From positions 1-46,184 of the forward strand of contig JASHOJ010000120.1 in the NCBI GenBank assembly GCA_030041155.1: a stretch of DNA of 46,184 nucleotides. The letters run 5' to 3'. Made by a program: the position numbers and the translations under genes. The stretch's first letter is position 1. The number at the start of each line of letters is the position of its first letter. Source of the stretch: Candidatus Binataceae bacterium (GTDB lineage: Bacteria; Desulfobacterota; Binatia; Binatales; Binataceae). Shown here in pieces: positions 33,560 to 42,086 of the stretch. The notes beneath the pieces were generated by a model, which made no database searches, had not been told where the DNA came from, and saw only the letters and a list, made by a program, of their open reading frames with translations.

Positions 33560-34351
33560 TCAGTCGGCTTGTGTGACTTTTGCCTTGCGCGCCTGGTCGG
33601 GACTGATCCATCCCTGCTGCGCGAAGTACTGCGACATGTAGTTGGAAATCTGCTCAGCGGTCTTATTCGACAGAAAGGTAACCGTCGAGCTATAGCTCTT
33701 TGCGCCGCCTACTCCCGCGTTCGCGGCCACCATCCCGGCGGTCGCCCCGCCCTGCGCTGCCGCTCCGGCGCCCATCGTAAGCGCCGCACCGGGAATATGG
33801 CCGCTGTCGGCATGGGTAGTGAAGTCAAGCACCGGCTGCCGCGCGCCGTCGTTGATTCGATAAACATTCACCTGGGTATCGAGCTTGGAGGCTCCCGCCC
33901 CGAACCCGATGACGAGGCGACGCAGGCGGTTGCCTTCATCGACGTTCACGAATTTCCCGGTGACGAGCAGGTCGCCATTGGCGAGCTGAGTCGCATTGTC
34001 GGCGCGAACCACGGTGAAGCCAAGGTCACCGAGCTGCTTGGCGGTCTCGGCACCGAGAGCGTCGGCGGCTTCTTCGCCAATCTTGTCCTGACGCTGCTCG
34101 GCGCTGCTGCTCGAGAGCGCATTCATCACCCTTGCGCCAGGCGCGGAACTCTCAGTTATCTGCGAGGGCTGAAAGGCGAAGTTCTGGAGCACTATTCGCG
34201 CCGGGCGCGACGATGCGACCGTGCTGGCCGGCGTCGATGGTCCGGGAGTCACGGACGCGCCGGCGCATCCAGTGATAGCGATCGCCAATGCCGCAAGCGA
34301 TGCGTGGAAAATTCGCAGAGTTCGAAACCAGCCGCGCAAAAGTGAGATCAT
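33560..34351 (-). CDS. DUF4410 family lipoprotein
   Basis: A 263-residue protein. The type II signal peptide ends in the lipobox AITGC (Cys29). The DUF4410 core is visible as ANGDLLVTGKFVNVDEGNRLRRLVIGFGAGASKLDTQVNVY, here spread over residues about 132-175. A glycine/alanine-rich membrane-like segment (AALTMGAGAAAQGG) follows. The family is uncharacterised; members are small envelope lipoproteins. The ATG at 34351 is preferred over the upstream frame start (34396) because GGGGAGGGG lies just before it and the signal peptide begins there. It follows ndk by 86 bases on the same strand and may be the tail of the TCA operon or have its own promoter. Confidence 0.82.
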   Translation of the reverse strand: MISLLRGWFRTLRIFHASLAALAIAITGCAGASVTPGPSTPASTVASSRPARIVLQNFAFQPSQITESSAPGARVMNALSSSSAEQRQDKIGEEAADALGAETAKQLGDLGFTVVRADNATQLANGDLLVTGKFVNVDEGNRLRRLVIGFGAGASKLDTQVNVYRINDGARQPVLDFTTHADSGHIPGAALTMGAGAAAQGGATAGMVAANAGVGGAKSYSSTVTFLSNKTAEQISNYMSQYFAQQGWISPDQARKAKVTQAD

Positions 34352-34437
34352 TGTTCCCCTCCCCGCACGAGCAACCGCCGCGCGCGTGCTCGGCACACGA
34401 TAGCAGCAATCGCGATGCGAGTAACTGGCAGTCGCAG

Positions 34438-34854
34438 CTAGGGCAGAAGGTCGCGAGTTGAGAAGAAGAACGCGACTTCGCGGGCGGCGGTTTCCGGTGC
34501 GTCCGATCCGTGAACCGCGTTAGCTTCGATATTCTGGCCGAACGCCTTGCGAATGGTTCCGGGGGCGGCCTTGGCGGGATCGGTCGCGCCCATCAGGTCG
34601 CGCCATCTGGCGATCGCATTGTCGGCTCCCAGAGCCATCACTACCACCGCTCCCGAGGTCATGTACTTACACAGATCGTTATAGAAAGGACGCTCTTTGT
34701 GAACGTCGTAGAAGAGAGCCGCATCGGCAGCGCTCAGATGAAGCTTGCGCATCGCGCGGATTTTAAGCCCTTTGACCTCGATATGCTTGATTATGTCGCC
34801 GGTGAGGCCGCGCGAGACCGCGTCGGGCTTGATTATCGCAAGCGTGGTTTCCAT
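34438..34854 (-). CDS. ndk: Nucleoside diphosphate kinase
   Basis: A 138-residue NDK. The start TLAIIKPDAVSRGLTG, the middle HKERPFYNDL and the active-site His115 in NAVHGSDAPETA are all canonical, as is the substrate motif GATDPAKAAPGTIR. Reaction: transfer of the gamma phosphate between nucleoside di- and triphosphates through phospho-His. Placed 52 bases after sucD on the same strand. Succinyl-CoA synthetase often makes GTP, and linkage to Ndk lets it be converted to ATP; the pairing is a known association. GGAG precedes the ATG closely. Confidence 0.97.
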   Translation of the reverse strand: METTLAIIKPDAVSRGLTGDIIKHIEVKGLKIRAMRKLHLSAADAALFYDVHKERPFYNDLCKYMTSGAVVVMALGADNAIARWRDLMGATDPAKAAPGTIRKAFGQNIEANAVHGSDAPETAAREVAFFFSTRDLLP

Positions 34855-34906
34855 ATGCTCCAGTATCGATGTTCTTCCGGTATTTATGCTGCGGCAACGC
34901 GGCCGG

Positions 34907-35788
34907 TTAGTTCGATTTGCCGTCGAGCACCCGCTTCATCGTCGAGCCGAGATCGGCCGGACTCATCGCGACCGCGATTCCTGCCGCCTCGAGGGCGGCA
35001 ATCTTGTCGGCCGCGGTGCCGCGTCCGCCGGAGATTATGGCGCCAGCATGGCCCATCCGCCGGCCCTTGGGAGCGGTCTGGCCGGCGATAAACGCGACTA
35101 CCGGTTTCTTAAAGTGATGCTTTACATAATCGGCGGCTTCCTCTTCGTCGGTTCCGCCAATCTCGCCAATCATGATTACCGCGTCGGTAGCAGGATCATC
35201 GTTGAACAGCGCCATCGCCTCGGTGTGGCTGGTTCCGATAATCGGGTCTCCGCCAATTCCGATGCAGGTCGACTGCCCGATGCCGAGCTGGGTGAGCTGA
35301 TACACCGCTTCATAGGTCAGCGTGCCCGAGCGCGATACCACTCCGACCCGGCCCGGTTTGTGGATATAGCCGGGCATGATGCCGATCTTGCACTCGCCGG
35401 GCGTGATGATGCCCGGGCAATTGGGGCCGATAAGCCGCGACTTCGAACCCTTGAGATAATGCTTCACCTTCACCATATCGAGGACGGGAATATTTTCGGT
35501 GATGCAGATGATGAGCGGCATCTCCTCGGCAATCGCCTCAATAACCGCATCGGACGAGAAGGCAGGCGGCACGTAGTTGATGACTGCGTTCGCGCCGGTC
35601 GCGCGCTTAGCCTCGGCCACAGTGTTGAAGATCGGAATTCCCTCGAAGCTGGTGCCGCCCTTGCCGGGCACGACGCCGCCGACCATCTGAGTGCCGTATT
35701 CCTTGCACGCGCGGGTATGCAACTGTGCGGTCGCGCCGGTGATGCCCTGAGTGAGGACGCGGGTGTCTTTGTTTACCAGGATACTCAT
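34907..35788 (-). CDS. sucD: Succinyl-CoA synthetase alpha subunit
   Basis: A 293-residue SucD. It begins [18 protein letters not shown], has the CoA-binding Rossmann part ([21 protein letters not shown]) and the phosphohistidine H247 in [15 protein letters not shown]. Reaction: with SucC, succinyl-CoA + NDP + Pi to succinate + CoA + NTP. It starts 3 bases after the sucC stop, and GGGAG at the end of sucC serves as its ribosome-binding site, so translation is coupled. Length is normal. Confidence 0.97.
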   Translation of the reverse strand: MSILVNKDTRVLTQGITGATAQLHTRACKEYGTQMVGGVVPGKGGTSFEGIPIFNTVAEAKRATGANAVINYVPPAFSSDAVIEAIAEEMPLIICITENIPVLDMVKVKHYLKGSKSRLIGPNCPGIITPGECKIGIMPGYIHKPGRVGVVSRSGTLTYEAVYQLTQLGIGQSTCIGIGGDPIIGTSHTEAMALFNDDPATDAVIMIGEIGGTDEEEAADYVKHHFKKPVVAFIAGQTAPKGRRMGHAGAIISGGRGTAADKIAALEAAGIAVAMSPADLGSTMKRVLDGKSN

Positions 35789-35791
35789 TAC

Positions 35792-36961
35792 CTACGCTCC
35801 CACCCCGATAGCCTGAGTGACCCGGCGCGCGGCGTCGGCCATATCAGCCGCGGCGATCACCTTGATTCCCGACTCGGCAAGAATCTGCTTGCCTTTGTCG
35901 ACGTTGGTTCCCTCCATTCTGACCACCAGCGGCACGCTGAGCTTGACCTGCCGCGCGGCTTCGACAACGCCCTGGGCCAGCACGTCGCATCGCATGATTC
36001 CGCCAAAGATGTTGATGAGCACGGCTTTCACGCGCGAGTCGCTGAGCAGGATGCGAAATGCGGCGGCGACTTTTTCGGTGTTGGCGCCGCCGCCGACATC
36101 GAGGAAATTCGCTGGCTCGGCGCCATAAATCTTCACGATATCCATCGTCGCCATGGCAAGCCCCGCGCCATTAACCATGCATCCGATATTGCCGTCCAGA
36201 TGCACGTAGCTCAGATCGTACTTGGCGGCCTCGGTCTCGCCGGGGTCCTCCTCATTGGGATCGCGCAGCTCGCGGATATCGGGATGGCGAATCAGGCCGT
36301 TATCATCAAACGACATCTTGGCATCGAGGCAGACGATGCGGTTATCCTGGGTCACGACCAGCGGGTTGATCTCGATAAGCGACGCGTCGGTTTCGATAAA
36401 CGCTCTGTAGAGCGCGGACAGAAGCGTGGCAAACAGGTTTACCTGCTTGTCCTTGAGCCCAAGCTTGAAGGCGATCTTGCGCGACAGGTAGGGCGACAGT
36501 CCAATCAGCGGGTTGATGGTCTCGGTTACGATCCGGTCGGGAGTTTTGGCGGCAACTTCCTCGATCTCCATGCCGCCCTCAGTGCTCGCGATAATCGATA
36601 CCGCAGCGGCTTTGCGATCCACCAGCATCCCGAGATAGAGCTCGCGCGCGACAGCGCTTGCCTCCTCAACGTAGACGCGGCGGACGAGGCGCCCTTCGGG
36701 ACCGGTCTGATGAGTGACAAGGCGTTTGCCCAGCAGGCCATCGGCGAAGGCTTTCGCCTCCTGTGGCGAGGAGACGAGCTTGACGCCGCCGGCCTTGCCG
36801 CGGCCTCCAGCATGGATCTGCGCCTTGACCACGGCTTTCGGCACCTTGAGTGCGCTAAACGCCATCGCGGCTTCGTCGCCGGTGGTGGCGGGCTGCCCGT
36901 TTGGGACCGCCGCGCCGAAGCTGCGGAGAATATGCTTTGCCTGAAATTCGTGAATATTCAT
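35792..36961 (-). CDS. sucC: Succinyl-CoA synthetase beta subunit
   Basis: A 389-residue ATP-grasp subunit. It starts [20 protein letters not shown], with the nucleotide-binding loop [15 protein letters not shown], the ligand-site ENPL-type segment [20 protein letters not shown] and the C-terminal [15 protein letters not shown]. It forms the nucleotide-binding half of the SucCD complex. Nucleotide specificity (ATP or GTP) cannot be read safely. Follows sdhB by 75 bases; sucD follows by 3. Confidence 0.97.
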   Translation of the reverse strand: MNIHEFQAKHILRSFGAAVPNGQPATTGDEAAMAFSALKVPKAVVKAQIHAGGRGKAGGVKLVSSPQEAKAFADGLLGKRLVTHQTGPEGRLVRRVYVEEASAVARELYLGMLVDRKAAAVSIIASTEGGMEIEEVAAKTPDRIVTETINPLIGLSPYLSRKIAFKLGLKDKQVNLFATLLSALYRAFIETDASLIEINPLVVTQDNRIVCLDAKMSFDDNGLIRHPDIRELRDPNEEDPGETEAAKYDLSYVHLDGNIGCMVNGAGLAMATMDIVKIYGAEPANFLDVGGGANTEKVAAAFRILLSDSRVKAVLINIFGGIMRCDVLAQGVVEAARQVKLSVPLVVRMEGTNVDKGKQILAESGIKVIAAADMADAARRVTQAIGVGA

Positions 36962-37036
36962 CAGTTGGTGCTCGCCGGAAATTCGCGGCGTAATCGGCGC
37001 CGCGCCTGGTGCGCCGCAATCAAGCGGCCGCGCGAC

Positions 37037-37783
37037 TCACTTGGTGAACAGGTCGCGTATCCATTTGCGCGAGACCTGCCCTCCGACCGACGCGATCGCG
37101 GTGGTCAGAGGAATTTCCTTGGGACAGACCTCGACACAATTCTGCGCGTTGCCACAATCAGCGACTCCGCCCTCGTCCATCATCGCGGCCAGCCGCTCAT
37201 CCTGATGCATCTTGCCGGTCGGATGCTGCCCGTGCAGATAGACCTGGCCGATAATCGCGGCACCACGGAACTTGGAATGGCTGTTAACCTGCGGGCACGC
37301 CTCGAGACAGCATCCGCAGGTCATGCAGCGCTGGAATAGATAGCTGAACTGCTGGATATCGGGCGCCATGCGCGGTCCGGGGCCGAGATCGTAGGTGCCG
37401 TCGATCGGCGTCCATGCGTGCGCGCGGCGCAGCGACTCGAACATCGAGGATCGATCGACCATCAGGTCGCGCACCAAGGGAAACTTGGTCATCGGTTCGA
37501 CCGTGGTCGGATTCGGCAGCTTCTCGGCAAGCGCGCTGCACGCCTGCCGCACGCGTCCGTTGATCACCATGGTGCAGGAGCCGCAAACCTCTTCGAGGCA
37601 GTTGGCGTCGAACACCGGAGCGGTGGTGCGCTTGCCCTGGCGAGTGATCGGATTGCGCCGAATCTCCATCAGCATCGAAATGACGTTGTGATGCGGCTTG
37701 TATTCGAGCTCGAACTCGTCCCAATGACTTTCGGCCTTGGGCGATTCCTGCCGTTTTACTCTAAGAATGAAAGTTTCTGCCAC
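37037..37783 (-). CDS. sdhB: Succinate dehydrogenase iron-sulfur subunit
   Basis: A 248-residue subunit with three clusters. The 2Fe-2S set is C62, C67, C70, C82 (NCLEEVCGSC...ACS). The 4Fe-4S/3Fe-4S sets are C153, C156, C159, C163 (CMTCGCCLEACP) and C210, C216, C220 (CGNAQNCVEVCP). The wording CMTCGCCLEACPQVN and the overall length resemble Bacillus-type SdhB more than the E. coli type. Start is GTG with AGAGGA upstream. Carries electrons from the flavoprotein to the haem/quinone subunit. Follows sdhA by 32 bases. Confidence 0.96.
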   Translation of the reverse strand: MAETFILRVKRQESPKAESHWDEFELEYKPHHNVISMLMEIRRNPITRQGKRTTAPVFDANCLEEVCGSCTMVINGRVRQACSALAEKLPNPTTVEPMTKFPLVRDLMVDRSSMFESLRRAHAWTPIDGTYDLGPGPRMAPDIQQFSYLFQRCMTCGCCLEACPQVNSHSKFRGAAIIGQVYLHGQHPTGKMHQDERLAAMMDEGGVADCGNAQNCVEVCPKEIPLTTAIASVGGQVSRKWIRDLFTK

Positions 37784-37815
37784 CGGGCTCGCGTCCTCTT
37801 TTAGCAGCTCTTGAA

Positions 37816-39591
37816 TTATGCGGCTTTTTCGGCCGGCTTTTCTTCAGTCGCCTTCACCTTGCTGTCGACGTCGTAGCGGCGCGCGCGCAGTGGAAGCAGA
37901 CTGGTATCGATCGGCTCATAGGTGAAAGTCGGTCCGTCACTCGACCAGTGCGCCTGAGTGGTTTTGAGCCAGTTGTCATCGTCGCGTTCCTGAAAATCGG
38001 GCTTGTAATGCGCGCCGCGCGACTCGTTGCGATTGAGCGCGCCGATCGTGATCGGACGCGAGAGTTCGAGCATGTTCCATAGCTGGCGAACGAACAGCGC
38101 TTCCTGGTTTGCCCACTTGCCCTTGTCCGCCAGTCCGATATTGGCGTATCGCTCCTTCAGCTCCAGGATCTTGTCATCGGTTTTCTTGAGCCGATCGTTG
38201 TAGCGAACCACGGTTACGTTCTCGGTCATCGTCTCGCCCAGCTCGCGCCAGAGCGAGAATGCGTTCTCGCGCCCATCGAGGCTGAAGATCCTATCGATCG
38301 ATGCGCGCTGCCGATTGGTTTCGAGTTCGTGCGCGCGCCCAAGCACCGGGCTCTGGTGCCCCTTGGCGTACTCGATCATCATTGGCGCTCCGGTCTGGCC
38401 GCCATACATGCACGAAAGCAGCGAATTCGCCCCGAGACGATTCGCTCCGTGATACTGGAACTCGCATTCGCCGGCGGCGAACAACCCGGGAATGCTGGTC
38501 TGCTGATGATAGTCGACCCACAGCCCGCCCATCGAATAGTGCATCGCGGGGAAAATCTTCATCGGCACCTTGCGCGGATCCTGGCCGACAAATTTCTCGT
38601 AGATTTCGAGCACGCCTGAGACTTTGCGATTCAGTTCCTCGGGATCGACATGGCTTACGTCAAGATAGACGAGCGGCTGCCCGTCCACGCCGAGCTTCAT
38701 ATCGAAGATGACGCGGAAGATCGCGCGGGTTGCGATGTCGCGCGGAACCAGGTTGCCGTATGCTGGGTACATCTCTTCAAGGAAGTACCACGGCTTGCCG
38801 TCGCGATAGGTCCATACCCGGCCGCCCTCGCCGCGAAGTGATTCAGAGATCAGGCGGTTCTTGTCCTCGCCGGGAACCGCGGTGGGATGGACCTGAATGA
38901 ACTCGCCGTTGGCATAGATCGCGCCCTGCTGATAGACGGAGCTGGCGGCGGATCCGGTGTTGATAAGCGACTGGGTGGAGCGGCCGAAGATAAGGCCGGG
39001 GCCGCCGGTCGCGATCATCACTGTATCCGCGGCGAAGGCGCGAATCTCGAGTGAGTGAGTGTCGATCGCGACTACGCCAACGCATTCGCCCGACTCGTTC
39101 TGCACGATCGAGAGCATCTCCCAGGCCTCGAACTTGCGCACCAGGCCTTCCACTTCGTAGCGGCGCACCTGCTCGTCAAGCGCGTAGAGCAACTGCTGGC
39201 CGGTGGTTGCACCCGCATAGGCAGTGCGGTGATGCTTGGTGCCGCCGAAGCGGCGGAAATCGAGCAGGCCTTCGGGCGTCCGATTGAACATCACGCCCAT
39301 GCGATCGAACAGGTAAATGATCGAAGGCGCCGCATCGCACATCCCCTTGACGGGCGGCTGATGCGCCAGAAAGTCGCCGCCATAGACGGTGTCGTCAAAG
39401 TGAATCCACGGCGAGTCGCCCTCGCCTTTGGTGTTGACCGCGCCGTTGATGCCGCCCTGCGCGCATACCGAATGGGAACGCTTGACCGGCACGATCGAGA
39501 ACAGCTCGACGTGTTCTCCAGCCTCCGCGAGCTTCATGGTCGCGGTTAATCCGGCAAGCCCGCCGCCAATAACTATGTGAGTTCCAGGCAT
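37816..39591 (-). CDS. sdhA: Succinate dehydrogenase flavoprotein subunit
   Basis: A 591-residue flavoprotein. The dinucleotide loop is VIGGGLAGLTATMKLAEAG, and the FAD-linking histidine is H40 in RSHSVCAQGGINGA. HQPPVK and the HPTAVPG and GEGGRVW segments of the active site are present, as are the C-terminal ESRGAHYKPDF residues. It oxidises succinate to fumarate and passes electrons to SdhB. Sequence style (MPGTHIVIGGGLAGL, KGEGDSPWIHFDDTVYGGD) is like the Bacillus/epsilon and delta groups. AGGAG precedes the ATG by 3 bases. Gap to sdhC is 14 bases. Confidence 0.97.
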   Translation of the reverse strand: MPGTHIVIGGGLAGLTATMKLAEAGEHVELFSIVPVKRSHSVCAQGGINGAVNTKGEGDSPWIHFDDTVYGGDFLAHQPPVKGMCDAAPSIIYLFDRMGVMFNRTPEGLLDFRRFGGTKHHRTAYAGATTGQQLLYALDEQVRRYEVEGLVRKFEAWEMLSIVQNESGECVGVVAIDTHSLEIRAFAADTVMIATGGPGLIFGRSTQSLINTGSAASSVYQQGAIYANGEFIQVHPTAVPGEDKNRLISESLRGEGGRVWTYRDGKPWYFLEEMYPAYGNLVPRDIATRAIFRVIFDMKLGVDGQPLVYLDVSHVDPEELNRKVSGVLEIYEKFVGQDPRKVPMKIFPAMHYSMGGLWVDYHQQTSIPGLFAAGECEFQYHGANRLGANSLLSCMYGGQTGAPMMIEYAKGHQSPVLGRAHELETNRQRASIDRIFSLDGRENAFSLWRELGETMTENVTVVRYNDRLKKTDDKILELKERYANIGLADKGKWANQEALFVRQLWNMLELSRPITIGALNRNESRGAHYKPDFQERDDDNWLKTTQAHWSSDGPTFTYEPIDTSLLPLRARRYDVDSKVKATEEKPAEKAA

Positions 39592-39605
39592 AAACTCCTA
39601 TCCCC

Positions 39606-40271
39606 CTACACCGGTGCGCGAAATGAAATCAGGATGACGACGCTGACGATCGCCAGCACCACGAACAGCGCGTTGCAGAGGCGATTCACCAGCGACTGCG
39701 ACCGCGGGCCGCCGACTAAACCCCAGGTGATCGTAAAGGTGAAGATGCCGTTGGTAAGGTGGTAAACGCAGGCGAGCGTGCCGATTATGTAAATCGCAAA
39801 GATCACCGGATCCATCATGTAGGCATGCATCACGGCGTAATTGGTTTCCCTTCCCGTCATGTAGAACCATCCGCGGGTGGTGAAGAAATGGAACAGGATA
39901 AAGATCAGAGCGAGAATTCCGGTGACGCGCTGCAGAGTGTACTGGAGGTTGCGCTCGTACGCATAGCCGGCGTTGTTCGGCGCGGAGGTCGCGATAATCA
40001 CCAGGCCGTAGATCATATGGTACAGAATCGGAATCCACAGGATCACCGCCTCGATCACAATCTCGAACGGCAGGCCTCGGGTGAAAGCGGTTTCGCTCCA
40101 CCACGCGGCGGCGCCGCGCACCACGTATCCATTTTCGAACAGATGGAACAGCAGGAATCCGCCAATCGGGATGATGCCGGATATGGAGTGGAGGCGGCGC
40201 AGCAGCCAATGCCGCTCGCCAGCCGTCATGCCGGTGAATTCCGGCGCCCGCGCAGTCGCTGCTTCGCCCAT
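39606..40271 (-). CDS. sdhC: Succinate dehydrogenase cytochrome b subunit (class B, single-chain)
   Basis: A 221-residue membrane protein with five hydrophobic helices. Histidines H28 (RRLHSISG), H43 (LLFHLFENG), H85 (LYHMIYG), H128 (ILFHFF) and H171 (VYHLTNG) have nearly the spacing of those in B. subtilis cytochrome b558, which ligates two haems. There is no second membrane-anchor gene (sdhD), which fits the same class. Class B enzymes usually use menaquinone, so a low-potential quinone pool is inferred. GGAGAGAAGAG precedes the ATG. It follows mdh by 20 bases. Confidence 0.92.
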   Translation of the reverse strand: MGEAATARAPEFTGMTAGERHWLLRRLHSISGIIPIGGFLLFHLFENGYVVRGAAAWWSETAFTRGLPFEIVIEAVILWIPILYHMIYGLVIIATSAPNNAGYAYERNLQYTLQRVTGILALIFILFHFFTTRGWFYMTGRETNYAVMHAYMMDPVIFAIYIIGTLACVYHLTNGIFTFTITWGLVGGPRSQSLVNRLCNALFVVLAIVSVVILISFRAPV

Positions 40272-40291
40272 GATTCTCTTCTCTCCGCTGC

Positions 40292-41239
40292 TTAGCGATT
40301 GCCCGCAGCGATCACCTTATCCATCGCGTCAACCAGTTCCTTCACATGCGCAACCGAACCGTCAAACGCCTTTTTTTCGCCGGGGGTGAGCGCGATTTCC
40401 ACGATCCTTTCCACTCCGCCGGCGCCGATCACTACCGGCACTCCGGCGAACAGGCCCCGCACGCCGTACTCGCCTTCCAGATAGGCGGCGCAGGGCAGAA
40501 TTTCACGCTTATCGCGGATGTAGGCGTCCACCATGCGGAATACCGCGGTTCCGGCCGCATAGTAGGATGAGGTCTTCATCAGGTTTACGATTTCACCGCC
40601 GCCGCCGCGAGTGCGTTTCTCGATTTCTTCGAGCCGCGTTGGGGATATCAGCTTTTCGACCGGCTGCCCGCCGACAGTGGTGTAGCTGCGCACCGGAACC
40701 ATGTCGTCTCCATGCCCACCGAGCACCATCGCGCTGACGCTTTCGACTGACGTCTTAAGCTCCATCGCGAGAAAAGTCCGGTAGCGCGCCGAGTCGAGCA
40801 CGCCCGCTTGTCCGACGATGCGATTTTTGGGAAATCCGGTGACGCGCTTGAGCTGCGTCACCATCGCGTCCAGCGGATTGGTCACGGCGATAATAAACGA
40901 TTTCGGCGCATGCGCTTTGATTGCGGCGCCGACATCGTTCATCACCCCGGCATTGATTTTGAGCAGGTCGTCGCGGCTCATTCCGGGCTTGCGCGGCGAT
41001 CCTGAAGTCACCACGCAGCAGTCAGCGCCGGCTATATCCTTGATATTGGTGGTGCCGATAACCTCGGCGTCAACTCCGACCACCGGCGCGCTCTCGGCCA
41101 TGTCGAGCGCTTTGCCCTGCGGCAGGCCGTCGATAATGTCGTAGAGGACGATATCGCCGAGGCCGCGCAGGAAACACAGATGAGCACAGGTCGCGCCGAC
41201 ATTTCCCGCACCAATAAACGCGATTTTCTTACGAGCCAC
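40292..41239 (-). CDS. mdh: Malate dehydrogenase (LDH-like type)
   Basis: A 315-residue NAD-dependent 2-hydroxyacid dehydrogenase of the LDH-like MDH group. Nucleotide loop GAGNVGATCAH (10-20) with acidic D34 ending strand 2, giving NAD preference. Substrate arginines are R83 and R89 (GSPRKPGMSRDDLL) and R152 (LDSARYR); the catalytic His is H176 (GGHGDDM). R83 in the loop, where lactate enzymes have Gln, indicates malate/oxaloacetate. Starts at GTG with a poor binding site. First gene of the TCA operon, behind a promoter-like sequence at 41278-41305. Confidence 0.95.
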   Translation of the reverse strand: MARKKIAFIGAGNVGATCAHLCFLRGLGDIVLYDIIDGLPQGKALDMAESAPVVGVDAEVIGTTNIKDIAGADCCVVTSGSPRKPGMSRDDLLKINAGVMNDVGAAIKAHAPKSFIIAVTNPLDAMVTQLKRVTGFPKNRIVGQAGVLDSARYRTFLAMELKTSVESVSAMVLGGHGDDMVPVRSYTTVGGQPVEKLISPTRLEEIEKRTRGGGGEIVNLMKTSSYYAAGTAVFRMVDAYIRDKREILPCAAYLEGEYGVRGLFAGVPVVIGAGGVERIVEIALTPGEKKAFDGSVAHVKELVDAMDKVIAAGNR

Positions 41240-41260
41240 GCCGATAGATACCGCCTTCGG

Positions 41261-41277
41261 TCAGGTTTTCTTCCTGA
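41261..41277. promoter_or_regulatory. Operator-like inverted repeat at the TCA operon start site
   Basis: TCAGG (41261-41265) and CCTGA (41273-41277) are perfect arms 7 bases apart, directly downstream of the -10 box and overlapping the expected transcription start. Short arms, so chance is possible. Confidence 0.3.
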
Positions 41278-41305
41278 AGTATAGCTTATGCCAGGATTAC
41301 AGCAA
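41278..41305 (-). promoter_or_regulatory. Candidate promoter of the mdh-sdhCAB-sucCD-ndk operon
   Basis: On the minus strand TTGCTG (41300-41305), a 16-base spacer and TATACT (41278-41283; five of six matches). The implied leader to the mdh GTG is about 30 bases. Confidence 0.45.
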
Positions 41306-41540
41306 ATCAGGCCGGCTTAAGCTGCGCGATCCCCTTCACGCAGCCCGCCCGCGCCTCTGGCGTGGAGTTAAATAGCAACGTTCGATTAGGAAGTGAAGCC
41401 GACGACGACGATGATATCGAAGCGACTTGCCGCGAACCGATTTCGCACCAGCGGCAATTGCATGAAGCGAGCTACACTGCGGCGCGCGCTTCGATTAGTT
41501 TTGCTGTACATTTCTGTCGCTTTCGCCACCGCGGAACCCA
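41306..41540. other. Remainder of the 301-base gap upstream of mdh and the GNAT gene
   Basis: The gap 41240-41540 holds the TCA promoter and inverted repeat near mdh. In the rest I see no RNA gene, repeat or convincing promoter. Short open frames here (such as 41393-41590, with a signal-like stretch) overlap the GNAT gene and lack a ribosome-binding site. Confidence 0.5.
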
Positions 41541-42086
41541 ATGCTTCCCTTCACTACCGCAAGACTGCTTGGCCATCCGGCGTGCGATGACGACTTCGCG
41601 AGTCTGCGGATACTCCACGAAGACCCGCGCGTGATGGCTACGCTAGCGCCTGACGGCAGGCCGCGCGACGCGCAGTTCACGCGCGCGATGCTCGCGCGGA
41701 TGCGCTCGCATTGGGAGCGCCACGACTTCGGCGTATGGATGCTTACTCGCGCCGAGGACGGAATTTTCACGGGCTACGCCGGACTTCAGCACCTTCAGAT
41801 CGATGGGGAGACGGAGATCGAGGTGATGTACGCAATCCGCGCTGACTTGTGGCGCCGCGGCTACGCAAGCGAAGCCGCGGCGGCATCGCTCAGCTACGGG
41901 TTCGCGACGCTCGGCGCCGCGAGCCTCGTCGCGATCACGCTGGTGAACAACCACGGGTCACGGGCAGTCATGGAGCACTGTGCGATGCGCTATGAGCGCG
42001 ACATCGAACATGCAGAATTGCCGCACGTGCTGTATCGCATTACCGCGGCGGAGTTCGGCGGCGCAAATGTGGGCGGTCACGCGTAG
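41541..42086 (+). CDS. RimJ/RimL-type GNAT acetyltransferase
   Basis: A 181-residue protein opening with MLPFTTARLLGHPACDDDFASL, the RimL-like TxRL start. Then comes FGVWMLTRAEDGIFTGYAGL, the acetyl-CoA motif EVMYAIRADLWRRGYASEAAAA and ITLVNNHGSRAVMEHCAMRYE, in the usual order. Family role: N-acetylation of protein N-termini or small amines; the substrate is unknown. Its 3' end overlaps the convergent ABC permease gene by 10 bases. It is the only plus-strand gene between mdh and icd. No good ribosome-binding site at the ATG. Confidence 0.85.
   Translation: MLPFTTARLLGHPACDDDFASLRILHEDPRVMATLAPDGRPRDAQFTRAMLARMRSHWERHDFGVWMLTRAEDGIFTGYAGLQHLQIDGETEIEVMYAIRADLWRRGYASEAAAASLSYGFATLGAASLVAITLVNNHGSRAVMEHCAMRYERDIEHAELPHVLYRITAAEFGGANVGGHA

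Noticed and set aside
34745..37339. 864-residue plus-strand open frame over the suc genes
   Set aside because: It is antisense to ndk, sucD, sucC and sdhB, all certain genes, and shows no domain.
41393..41590. 65-residue frame with a signal-like stretch
   Set aside because: It overlaps the GNAT gene by 50 bases, has no ribosome-binding site and no family; probably chance.
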